This document shows positions 14,664 through 22,868 of a DNA stretch of 35,960 nt, piece after piece. A model generated the notes under the pieces. That model was not told the DNA's origin, ran no database searches, and worked only from the letters and a program-made list of their open reading frames with translations. Both the position numbers and the translations under genes were made by a program. Numbering within the stretch: position 1 is the stretch's first letter; every line of letters begins with the position of its first letter. This DNA is from a virus, in the IMG/VR virus record IMGVR_UViG_3300008110_006825, positions 1 through 35,960 of that record; one strand, written 5' to 3'.

Positions 14664-15296
14664 TTAAAGAACCCAAACTATTTGATATCCTTCATAAACA
14701 AGGGTAGCTCCAATGTCATCCATAAAATCCTTTACATAATTACCTTTACCAATTTTACCACCGGTAAAGAAAGCATCATGATCATCTACAGCGACAATAG
14801 ATCCACTCTTTAATTTATCTATTGAAGCACATAGTTCTTTTACATGATGAAGTTGTGATGGATGAGGTGTTTCTCTTTCAATATCATATGAATCCAAATA
14901 AAGAAAATCTATTTTTTTATTTTTAGGGAGACTCCACAAAAATTTAACAGAATCCGAACAAAATACTTTTGTTTTATCAGAAACTATACTTTTACAATAA
15001 TCAACATTTGATTGATTAATATCCACAGAATTTACTTCGCCATCATAATGATTTATAAACTTATCAAAGATGTAAGTTGATGCTCCATCATCACCAAATG
15101 CAAGATGACCGTGATCTGCCCTAGTGGTTCCCGTCTCAACGATATAGAAATTTTTATCTTTCTTTTTTTCTAAAATTTCAAATACTTTCAAAAAACTATC
15201 AGAACGATTTCTTACAGGGTTATTTCCTGCAGGAGAAATCATTTTCTGATAAAAATTTTCTTTAAAGACTTTGGAAAAATTTATATTGTTACTCAT
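14664..15296 (-). CDS. Class I SAM-dependent methyltransferase
   Basis: A 210-residue protein with FYIVETGTTRADHGHLAFGD (SAM motif I region), GEVNSVDINQSNVDYCKS (motif II, acidic residue for ribose), DFLYLDSYD and SGSIVAVDDHDAF. The layout matches the methyltransferase-24 type often seen in sugar clusters. Probably modifies a hydroxyl of a surface sugar. It starts 1 base after the next gene ends. Confidence 0.75.
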   Translation of the reverse strand: MSNNINFSKVFKENFYQKMISPAGNNPVRNRSDSFLKVFEILEKKKDKNFYIVETGTTRADHGHLAFGDDGASTYIFDKFINHYDGEVNSVDINQSNVDYCKSIVSDKTKVFCSDSVKFLWSLPKNKKIDFLYLDSYDIERETPHPSQLHHVKELCASIDKLKSGSIVAVDDHDAFFTGGKIGKGNYVKDFMDDIGATLVYEGYQIVWVL

Positions 15297-15965
15297 TTAA
15301 TCTAATTTAACGCACAAAACGTTACCTAAAAGAATATTGTTATTATAACCTATTTCTTGCAATCTGTCTAACAGATTATCTAATTCCTCAAATCCACATT
15401 TAACTTGATTTAATCTATCATCATTAGGATTGGGATGTGGTTTTTCAAAATAAATTATTTCTGGATATATTTTTTGATCTATAAATTGATTGACAATTTC
15501 CATATCAAATCCTTCAGTATCAATTACTAAAACATCTACCGAAGAATCGCATGACTTCATTAGAGTAGAAACTGTAATTCCATCTACCAACTCATAATGA
15601 TTTTCATCAAAAAGAGTATATGAATCATTTTGCCTTAAAAGAAGGGTAGAGTGTCCCGAAGTTCCTTTAGGATCTATATTTTTATATAATTTTATCTCGC
15701 CATCAGTGCTAGAAATAGCAACATTTAAAAAACTAATCCTATTTTTTTGGTCGGAATAATTATTTTTTAATTTATCAAATTCTATTTTTTGTGGTTCAAT
15801 CAAAACTGAAAAAATTCTGACATCATTTCTTATTAGATCCCTCACAGGATCCTCCATGAAATTTTCATCAGACCCATCATTTGCTCCAATTTGTATTAAA
15901 AAAATTTTTTCACGTTTATAAAATTTTTGTTTTACAATATTATGAAAATACTCTATGTCATTCAT
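15297..15965 (-). CDS. FkbM-family methyltransferase
   Basis: A 222-residue methyltransferase: IFLIQIGANDGSDENFMEDP (SAM loop), FSVLIEPQKIEFDKL, the stress phrase KGTSGHSTLLLR and VDVLVIDTEGFDMEIVNQF, all typical of FkbM proteins. Its stop and the start of the previous gene are adjacent, and its ATG overlaps the glycosyltransferase stop. Confidence 0.85.
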   Translation of the reverse strand: MNDIEYFHNIVKQKFYKREKIFLIQIGANDGSDENFMEDPVRDLIRNDVRIFSVLIEPQKIEFDKLKNNYSDQKNRISFLNVAISSTDGEIKLYKNIDPKGTSGHSTLLLRQNDSYTLFDENHYELVDGITVSTLMKSCDSSVDVLVIDTEGFDMEIVNQFIDQKIYPEIIYFEKPHPNPNDDRLNQVKCGFEELDNLLDRLQEIGYNNNILLGNVLCVKLD

Positions 15966-16792
15966 TTTAATACCCTGTTTTCGTCATGACTTTCTGTTAG
16001 AATAATATTTTTGTGTCTATCAAAAACTATTCTAGTATTTTTATGGTGTGCCTTAAGTAACCAAGGAGCAGGATTTTTTCCATCCGGTCTTGTTCCACCC
16101 CAAGCATTATCACAATCATAATCAATCCAATAGGAACCCACAACTTTACCTAAGTGTTTAAATGCTCTATAACATAAATCAGCATCATCTTGATCTTGTG
16201 GAGAAAAAATTTCATCAAAATAATCCAATACAATTAAATCACTATGATCAATCATTAGTGGACCTCTATTGACGTTATTTCTTACTGCAAAAATATTTCT
16301 ACTTAGACCTTCATCTCGATTTATATGGGATTCATATTCAAAAATGTCACTCCAACAATTATCTATTTTAGAGTCTTCTTCTGGGGATAAGTGAATGTGT
16401 TGACTATTTTGATTAAATCTATAATTAAAAGCAGACCTAGCAGTTACAGCAAATACATCGACAAATTCATCAAATGGTTTCTCAAGTCTTTTATTCCACC
16501 CATCTTCTTTAATAACCATATCATCTTGAACTATGATTACTTTATCACCTACACATTCCTTTAATCCAGCATTATTTGCTTTTGTTTCAAAAACATCTGG
16601 GGTATAAACTGTTTTCGTTTTAACCAAAGAATTATTACTGATAAAGTTCTCCCACACCTCTTCAGATTTATCAGTACATCCGTCTAGGACCACTACCAAT
16701 TCATAATCTCCAATAGTATTTTTTACTATTCCATCAAGAACATTCGAAAGTAACCAATCTTTATTATGAACGGTCAGAACTATACTATGCAT
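15962..16792 (-). CDS. GT2 glycosyltransferase
   Basis: A 276-residue GT-A enzyme: SIVLTVHNKDWLLSNVLDGI at the start, LVVVLDGCTDKSEE, the acidic motif IIVQDDMVIKEDGW and DQDDADLCYRAFKH as the catalytic-base region. The ATG at 16792 sits 9 bases after GGAG; the frame is open to a TTG 15 bases earlier. Donor and acceptor unknown. Confidence 0.85.
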   Translation of the reverse strand: MHSIVLTVHNKDWLLSNVLDGIVKNTIGDYELVVVLDGCTDKSEEVWENFISNNSLVKTKTVYTPDVFETKANNAGLKECVGDKVIIVQDDMVIKEDGWNKRLEKPFDEFVDVFAVTARSAFNYRFNQNSQHIHLSPEEDSKIDNCWSDIFEYESHINRDEGLSRNIFAVRNNVNRGPLMIDHSDLIVLDYFDEIFSPQDQDDADLCYRAFKHLGKVVGSYWIDYDCDNAWGGTRPDGKNPAPWLLKAHHKNTRIVFDRHKNIILTESHDENRVLK

Positions 16793-17529
16793 CCAGTTTC
16801 TCCCCAATTATAAGACCCATTTGAATACTCTTCACCATTCTTATGTATTAGGGTATTCCACTGAATAAAATTTCTAACTCCAGTATGACCAACAACTCTC
16901 GGAAGATCGTACTTTAACTGCAAATTAGTTATAATACTTTGATCGTGCCTATGATCTACAAAACCATCAAAATTATCCAATCCACATTCATTTGGAATAT
17001 CGGTTACTATTCTTTCGTCGCAACAATATTTAAGGAACTCATTTAATAGGTGAATATTATATTCCGTTTTCTTAAAAGCCATAAATCCATCTTCCAATTG
17101 AATTGCTTCCCAATACTTTTCACTGTCACAATTCATATAATAAAAACAATCTCTTTTAGTAAATAATTTATGAATACCCGTGTGATTTTGAGATAGAAAA
17201 TATTGATCGTTTGTTTTCATATATTCATAAACACATTGTCTAATTCCAGGAAAAGGAATGTCTCCACAATCCATATAAACTATTACATCGCCTTCTTCAA
17301 TAAGATTAAATGCTTCTAATATAATATAAGGTTTCCATATTGCATACCCAGCAAGACGATCTTTATCAAGGATTTTTTTATTATCCTTATAAAAATTAGT
17401 TTCAGTTAACCATTCTCTAGTAAAAGGTATAGCTGCATCAAATAATCTATTACCAATCACATGGGATATAAGATCTTCTTGATGTTTTTTATAATTAAGG
17501 TCAGAATAATTTATATAAACTAATTTCAT
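16780..17529 (-). CDS. Putative glycosyltransferase (GT-A like)
   Basis: A 249-residue protein starting MKLVYINYSDLNYKKHQEDL with GDVIVYMDCGDIPFPG (DxD-like motif) and FDGFVDHRHDQSIITNLQLK. The latter two phrases are typical of small capsular glycosyltransferases that use a divalent metal. No family number assigned. It overlaps both neighbours by a few bases, so it is translated in the same chain. Confidence 0.65.
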   Translation of the reverse strand: MKLVYINYSDLNYKKHQEDLISHVIGNRLFDAAIPFTREWLTETNFYKDNKKILDKDRLAGYAIWKPYIILEAFNLIEEGDVIVYMDCGDIPFPGIRQCVYEYMKTNDQYFLSQNHTGIHKLFTKRDCFYYMNCDSEKYWEAIQLEDGFMAFKKTEYNIHLLNEFLKYCCDERIVTDIPNECGLDNFDGFVDHRHDQSIITNLQLKYDLPRVVGHTGVRNFIQWNTLIHKNGEEYSNGSYNWGETGCIV

Positions 17530-18407
17530 TTTATTCTCTCCTTAACATAATCTTGATTTTCATAATACTTTACCAATTCTTCTTTTGAAAGATTTTTAAG
17601 ATACTCCCATAAAGAATTATTATTTTGCATATGAGGATTATGATACCAAGAGTTTTGAGTTCTTTGATGCTCTAAATGATATGCATGATTATCTATTCGT
17701 CCTATATTATATCCTAATGTTTTCCAACGATGATATCTTTCTACATCTTCTGGAGCATATGCTATAAACCCTTCATTTTCTAAGTATCCATCAACGTATA
17801 CTTTTTTATTAAAGAATTGAACCATACCATATTCAGCCCATCCTTCTCCAAATTGACTTTGATAATAAAAATAAGTATTATCAAAACATTCAGAATCGTA
17901 TCCAGAATTAATAAATTTATCGACAAATATTTTTTTCTCAAAATTATCCATATCATCCTGAGTTTCAACTGTAAAGTCTAAAGTGACCTTTCGTTCCCCA
18001 TGATTACCAAATCTATATGGATAAACAACATCATAATTATCATTTAACATTTCAACAGACTTAATATAACTGTCTAATGGAAGAATAATATCAGTATCAT
18101 AGTTAACAACTATTTTAGTTTTCGCATCTAAAATCATGTCATTAAGAACTTTTGTACGATGAAACGCATCATCAGTTCTAGTATCATCCTCAAACACATG
18201 GTTTAAATTTTGAGTATCAACAAGTCTTTGAATAATAGGTAAAGCATAAGTTTCAAACCTATGCTCGGAATCAACTTCTTTAATTATAACATTTGTATCA
18301 AAATGATGTAAGAGATAAGAGGTAGTCAATATAACGTTCCTTAACCTGTCTCCAGTATCAATTCTTAACGGAATAATAAATGTTACATCTTTTAAATCAA
18401 TCTTCAT
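17526..18407 (-). CDS. GT2-like glycosyltransferase
   Basis: A 293-residue protein: DLKDVTFIIPLRIDTGDRLR, KIVVNYDTDIILPLDSYIKS (DxD), and EGFIAYAPEDVERYHRWKTL with DNHAYHLEHQRTQNSW, like the galactosyl/GalNAc-type GT2 enzymes with a C-terminal ED and His motif. The ATG at 18407 follows GGAGAG; the frame is open 21 codons further upstream into the fucosyltransferase gene. Confidence 0.78.
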   Translation of the reverse strand: MKIDLKDVTFIIPLRIDTGDRLRNVILTTSYLLHHFDTNVIIKEVDSEHRFETYALPIIQRLVDTQNLNHVFEDDTRTDDAFHRTKVLNDMILDAKTKIVVNYDTDIILPLDSYIKSVEMLNDNYDVVYPYRFGNHGERKVTLDFTVETQDDMDNFEKKIFVDKFINSGYDSECFDNTYFYYQSQFGEGWAEYGMVQFFNKKVYVDGYLENEGFIAYAPEDVERYHRWKTLGYNIGRIDNHAYHLEHQRTQNSWYHNPHMQNNNSLWEYLKNLSKEELVKYYENQDYVKERIK

Positions 18408-19206
18408 TAATAACTCTCCATTCTTGTGGAAATAAGTCTTTAGTAGATTTATCTTGGTTATTCGGACCAAACCACCTATTAGGATATATTACCACCTTAT
18501 CCATATTATCACAAAGCCAAGCAGCCCACCAAGAAAACGTAGAATTTGCAATTATAAAGTCAGAACACTTAGACATTATGCATAGATCTAGATAAGAATT
18601 TCCAGTTTCGCAAACTAAAAATCTATCATCAGAAAATAATTCTTGTTCTTTACACCACTCAGTATCATCTGAAAAAATAATAACCTGTCGATCTTTATCA
18701 AATTCTTCTAATGCATTTTTATAATAATTTAAAGATAAATTATAATGATTTTCAGAATTAATTAGAAAGTCTCCACGACGAATATGAAGTGCTATTGGAT
18801 CATCAAATAAATTTTTAATTTCGTTATAGGAATTTATATACTCTTTTTTGAAGGTAAAATCTTTTTTAATTTGATTCGATATATGTTTAAAATATTTTTC
18901 ACTCTGAAAATATCCGATCAAACAACAATCATCAGGACAATTATTGAATAAATTTTCATCAAAAGAAAATTCAGATTCTTGACAATGTTTTTGTGTATTT
19001 AAAAATCCAAATTTATCTACATGAAAATCAAAAACATCAAATAGTTCTATTCTCAGTTTATTCCCTAAACCATCATCAACAACTTCATTATGATTTGGAA
19101 TGCAAAAATCATAATTTTTATTCGCAGCAATTCCCTTTATTGCCGCATATTGAAACATCTGATTTCCAAGTTGTCCCATTTTACCAAGATAGTTTAATCC
19201 AATCAT
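18397..19206 (-). CDS. GT11 alpha-1,2-fucosyltransferase-like, copy 1
   Basis: A 269-residue GT-B enzyme. KMGQLGNQMFQYAAIKGIAA at the start is the GT11 donor-site signature, PIALHIRRGDF is the HxRRxD motif, and NSTFSWWAAWLCD, VIYPNRWFGPN and DLFPQEW follow as in bacterial fucosyltransferases. It should transfer L-fucose, or another L-galacto sugar, from GDP. The start is set to the ATG at 19206, which gives the family N-terminus and overlaps copy 2 by 26 bases. Confidence 0.9.
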   Translation of the reverse strand: MIGLNYLGKMGQLGNQMFQYAAIKGIAANKNYDFCIPNHNEVVDDGLGNKLRIELFDVFDFHVDKFGFLNTQKHCQESEFSFDENLFNNCPDDCCLIGYFQSEKYFKHISNQIKKDFTFKKEYINSYNEIKNLFDDPIALHIRRGDFLINSENHYNLSLNYYKNALEEFDKDRQVIIFSDDTEWCKEQELFSDDRFLVCETGNSYLDLCIMSKCSDFIIANSTFSWWAAWLCDNMDKVVIYPNRWFGPNNQDKSTKDLFPQEWRVINED

Positions 19207-20026
19207 CCGGCAGTAAGTCCTTTGTATCATTATTTTGTAACAGTTTTGCTCCGAACCAAGGATCGGGTGCAACAACTGGATTTGTGCGATCTTTTTGTAA
19301 CCATGCTCCCCACCAACTTAAAGTGCTTGGAGATATAATAGCACCATTACAAAGACTCATTAAACACAAATCAGTGTATGGAACAAATGAATTTCTTGCT
19401 ATTCCATCACCTTCAACACACTTATGAGAGTATTTGATAGAACTTTCATTTATCAAAAATCTATCATCAGAAAAAAATTCTTGTTCTTTACACCATTCAA
19501 TATCATCGGAACATATCAGAACATTTGAATCACTGTCAAAATGCTCCAAAGATTTTTTGTAATATTCTAAAGGTGGAACTGGGTGATATTCTTCTCTACC
19601 AACATTGTCACCTCTGCGGACATGAAGAAAAATAATTTTTTTATATTGATCAATAAATTCTTTGCACGGAGTAAGAATATCATCAATAAATTCAAAATCT
19701 TCACGAATTTCATCTTCAATATGTTTGAAGTATTTTTCAGTTTGAAGATACCCATCTAGGTTATGATTATCAGGAAAATTATCAAATAGATCTTCATCAA
19801 AGTGAAAAAAGGATTCTTCTTTTGTTGGATATGAAACTATTCCAGTATTCTTCAAATGTTTCAATTTAAATGGATGAAAAATTCCATAATTTGCATACGT
19901 TTCATAATCATCTGGAGGAATACACCATTCATAATTATGTTTAGCAGCAATTCCCCTTAAAGAAGCATATTGGAATAATTGATTTCCAAATCTACCATTT
20001 GTCCCAAGTCTATTGTATCCGATCAT
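19181..20026 (-). CDS. GT11 alpha-1,2-fucosyltransferase-like, copy 2
   Basis: A 281-residue paralogue of the next gene downstream: NGRFGNQLFQYASLRGIAAK, IIFLHVRRGDN, SPSTLSWWGAWLQ, DPWFGAK and DLLPDDW. Shared phrases such as TEKYFKHI/SEKYFKHI and EWCKEQE.FSDDRFL show a duplication. The likely start is the ATG at 20026. Divergence between copies suggests different acceptors or donors. Confidence 0.9.
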   Translation of the reverse strand: MIGYNRLGTNGRFGNQLFQYASLRGIAAKHNYEWCIPPDDYETYANYGIFHPFKLKHLKNTGIVSYPTKEESFFHFDEDLFDNFPDNHNLDGYLQTEKYFKHIEDEIREDFEFIDDILTPCKEFIDQYKKIIFLHVRRGDNVGREEYHPVPPLEYYKKSLEHFDSDSNVLICSDDIEWCKEQEFFSDDRFLINESSIKYSHKCVEGDGIARNSFVPYTDLCLMSLCNGAIISPSTLSWWGAWLQKDRTNPVVAPDPWFGAKLLQNNDTKDLLPDDWIKLSW

Positions 20027-20039
20027 ATTTTTTTGTTTC

Positions 20040-20813
20040 TCACAGTTTAAATGTAGGAATAGATAACATCTTATGTTTGTTTTGGGAATTAAATTTTTGA
20101 TACGCATTAATTGCAGTTATTTGTTCTCCATTCAAGAACATTGGATCTTGGTTTAATCCATCTTCCATCACCCACTCAAGCATTTTATATGATGTACCAA
20201 TTTGATCCTCATCAGTTCTTCCATCATCCCAAAGACCATCAGTAGGAGAAGCATCAATAATGCGTTGATCTACACCAAAATGCCTGCCAAGTTCCCAAAC
20301 CTCAGTCTTATAGAGATCTGCGATAGGAGCAACATCAACTCCACCGTCACCATATTTAGTATAAAATCCTACACCATAATCTTCAACTTTGTTTCCAGTA
20401 CCAACTACAATACCCCCAACTGAGGTAGCAACCTGATATAACGTTACCATACGAATACGAGAACGTGTATTTGCAAGGGCGTGAGTATCAGTACCAAATT
20501 CTCTCATCGTGTATTTAAAGGTCTCAAAAACTTTAGTAAGATCATACTTCTGTATGATAACATTACTAAAGTTTTCTTGCAACCATTCAAGATGTGCGTC
20601 AGAAAGTGTTTCCTGTTCTTCTTTTTGAAGAATTGGCATCCCAAGAGCATAAACTGGAAGACCCGTTTTAGCAGCAAGAGTCGATGAAACTGCAGAATCA
20701 ATTCCACCAGAAACACCAATTACGAATGACTTAATATTAAATTTTTCGGCATATTCTTTTAACCAAGAAACAATGCGTGTTTCAAGTTCTGAATAATCTG
20801 TAATTCGATTCAT
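20040..20813 (-). CDS. nadE: NH3-dependent NAD+ synthetase-like
   Basis: A 257-residue N-type ATP pyrophosphatase. FVIGVSGGIDSAVSSTLAAK holds the SGGIDS ATP loop, IVVGTGNKVEDYGVGFYTKY and GDGGVDVAPIADLYKTEVWE are NadE hallmarks, and ASPTDGLWDDGRTDEDQIG is the substrate loop. It lacks a glutaminase domain, so it would use ammonia. Its place between glycosyltransferases is unusual: it could refill NAD for the sugar dehydrogenases and dehydratases, or act on a sugar carboxylate as an amide ligase. Confidence 0.88.
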   Translation of the reverse strand: MNRITDYSELETRIVSWLKEYAEKFNIKSFVIGVSGGIDSAVSSTLAAKTGLPVYALGMPILQKEEQETLSDAHLEWLQENFSNVIIQKYDLTKVFETFKYTMREFGTDTHALANTRSRIRMVTLYQVATSVGGIVVGTGNKVEDYGVGFYTKYGDGGVDVAPIADLYKTEVWELGRHFGVDQRIIDASPTDGLWDDGRTDEDQIGTSYKMLEWVMEDGLNQDPMFLNGEQITAINAYQKFNSQNKHKMLSIPTFKL

Positions 20814-21748
20814 TTTTTCTCCTTATAAATTTCATGAATAGTTTTTAAAAAATCTCCAACAACACTATAATATGTTCCTTTAGATTTTGCAAATTCCATT
20901 CCTTGTTTTTGTTTTTCTAATCTTGCGTTGTCATTATTTAAATAATACTCTACTTTTTCTTCAAGTTCTGCATAGTTTGTTACAAGAACTGCGGCACCAT
21001 CGGTTGCTTCCACTGCCATAGGACAATCAGTTAGAACGACGCACCCATAAGCAACTCCTTCAAAAACTCTTTCAGTAGGCATACCATTTTCGACAGCATG
21101 ATCTGAATTAAATCCAAGACAAATTTTTGAATCAAGAAAAACTTTTTGAAGTCTAGTTTCTTCATCAAGAAAAGGTGGATAATAATGAATAAAACAATTA
21201 TACTTTTCACTCAATTTTCTAGACCAATCTACCTTATATTGACACCCACAAAATCCACAATCATGAGTATCTGTTCTTTTACTCCATAATTCTTCCAAAG
21301 TATCTGGATGTTTTCCTGCAGAAAATGGAAGAGGAACATAATTTTTTAAATTAATATAGTATTCGAAGTTTTTTCCTAACACATCAATGTTTGGGTTTCT
21401 ATAATATTCTCCAGTAAAAATACTTTTCTTAAACGGAAATAAATCATCTTCATATAAAATACTTAAAACATTATGGAAAGACCAAAAAATCCAAACAGAT
21501 TTTGAAAATTTTTCTGCAAGAAATTTAAAGTCTTCCTTCCAAGATGGTCTACGATGATCGTAAAAGTTATCACATAAAAAGAAAATTTGATCTTCGGAAT
21601 CTTCTAATTGATTGAATGTACTAAAATCCGTAATTTCATTGCATTCCAAACCATGATATGAAAACGTATTTATAAATTTAAGATTAAAAAGATAATTAGT
21701 ACCCAAACTAGGGTATTCGGGAGTATTAATTAAATAAATTCTTTTCAT
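20810..21748 (-). CDS. Glycosyltransferase (CgeB/GT4-like)
   Basis: A 312-residue probable GT-B enzyme: DSKICLGFNSDHAVENGMPT then ERVFEGVAYGCVVLTDCP (the E-x7-E like donor region), and VTNYAELEEKVEYYLNND at the C-terminus. A cluster of three Cys (HDCGFCGCQYK, about residue 170) is odd for this family and may bind a metal. The ATG at 21748 is favoured over a TTG at 21754. Confidence 0.72.
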   Translation of the reverse strand: MKRIYLINTPEYPSLGTNYLFNLKFINTFSYHGLECNEITDFSTFNQLEDSEDQIFFLCDNFYDHRRPSWKEDFKFLAEKFSKSVWIFWSFHNVLSILYEDDLFPFKKSIFTGEYYRNPNIDVLGKNFEYYINLKNYVPLPFSAGKHPDTLEELWSKRTDTHDCGFCGCQYKVDWSRKLSEKYNCFIHYYPPFLDEETRLQKVFLDSKICLGFNSDHAVENGMPTERVFEGVAYGCVVLTDCPMAVEATDGAAVLVTNYAELEEKVEYYLNNDNARLEKQKQGMEFAKSKGTYYSVVGDFLKTIHEIYKEKK

Positions 21749-21750
21749 AA

Positions 21751-22818
21751 TCAAACTGGATGATGAATCATTTTATTTTTATATACTTGCTTATCAATCC
21801 ATTCATAGGTTTTACGAATACCTTCTTCCAGAGATTGAGAATAGTCCCATCCAAGTTTTTCCCGAATAAGATCATTGTTAGAATTACGACCTCTAACTCC
21901 AAGAGGACCGTCAATATGTTTCTTAGTAATTTCTTTTCCTGCAACTTTAGCAGCAGTATCAGCAAGGGTGTTAATAGTAACCATTTCCTCAGAACCAATA
22001 TTTACTGGACCAAGAAAATCTGAATCCATCAGACGACGAGTTGCCTCAATACATTCATCAATATAAAGGAAAGAACGAGTCTGTTCTCCGTCACCCCAGA
22101 TTTCAATTTCTCCACCATTTGGAGAAAGTTCAGCAACTTTACGACACATTGCTGCAGGTGATTTTTCTCTACCACCAGTCCAAGTTCCTTCAGGTCCAAA
22201 GATATTATGATATCGAGCAATCCTTACAGGAATTTTATGATTTCTATTATAAGCAAGATAAAGACGTTCAGAAAAAAGTTTTTCCCATCCATACTCAGAA
22301 TCAGGTCCTGCAGGATAAGCATCAGACTCCTTTAGACCAGGATTATTAACATCCATCTGAGCATATTCTGGATACATACAAGCACTACTACTATAGAAAA
22401 TTTTAGTCCTGTTCGTATCTTTAGAGCAATTAAGTTCCTTTACAGACTCAAGAATATTGAGATTAATTGCTGCCGAATTATGCATAATTTCGGCATCATT
22501 TTCACCACTAAAAACAAATCCTGCTCCCCCCATATCAGCAGCAAACTGATAAATTTCATCGAATGGTTCTTGATATCTTTCAGGAACGGAAGTATAAAAA
22601 TTTCTACCGTATCCCATAAATCTTACAACTCGATCAACAAGTCTAGAATCTGTAAGATTACCAAGAATAAATTCGTCTGCAGCAGTATCGGAGTACTCTG
22701 GCATCTTTACATCAACACCACGAACCCAATACCCCTCACTTTTAAGTCTTCTTACCATGTGACTTCCAATAAAACCACCAGCACCACACACTAAAGCAGT
22801 TTTTTTATATTGACTCAT
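21751..22818 (-). CDS. GDP-mannose 3,5-epimerase
   Basis: A 355-residue extended SDR that closely follows the plant enzyme (GME) in motif order: CGAGGFIGSHMVRRLKSEG, QFAADMGGAGFVF, SSSACMYPEYAQM, KESDAYPAGPDSEYGWEK (catalytic Tyr and Lys), RYHNIFGPEGTWTGGREKSP, GDGEQTRSFLYIDECIEA and GVRGRNSNNDLIREKLGW. The catalytic Cys in SAC and the RGRNS substrate loop are kept. The product would be GDP-L-galactose (or GDP-L-gulose). The ATG at 22818 lies 7 bases after GGAGG. It leads a subgroup behind its own late-type promoter. Confidence 0.93.
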   Translation of the reverse strand: MSQYKKTALVCGAGGFIGSHMVRRLKSEGYWVRGVDVKMPEYSDTAADEFILGNLTDSRLVDRVVRFMGYGRNFYTSVPERYQEPFDEIYQFAADMGGAGFVFSGENDAEIMHNSAAINLNILESVKELNCSKDTNRTKIFYSSSACMYPEYAQMDVNNPGLKESDAYPAGPDSEYGWEKLFSERLYLAYNRNHKIPVRIARYHNIFGPEGTWTGGREKSPAAMCRKVAELSPNGGEIEIWGDGEQTRSFLYIDECIEATRRLMDSDFLGPVNIGSEEMVTINTLADTAAKVAGKEITKKHIDGPLGVRGRNSNNDLIREKLGWDYSQSLEEGIRKTYEWIDKQVYKNKMIHHPV

Positions 22819-22853
22819 ATTCAATCCTCCATAAATGAGTAATGATTTTTTGG

Positions 22854-22861
22854 TATTTATT
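22854..22861 (-). promoter_or_regulatory. Late-type promoter inside the sugar cluster (AATAAATA)
   Basis: AATAAATA on the minus strand, 36 bases before the GME ATG, in the only notable gap (50 bases) between 9.6 and 28.9 kb. TATAATAATATT sits just upstream and could serve as a -10. Confidence 0.5.
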
Positions 22862-22868
22862 AATATTA

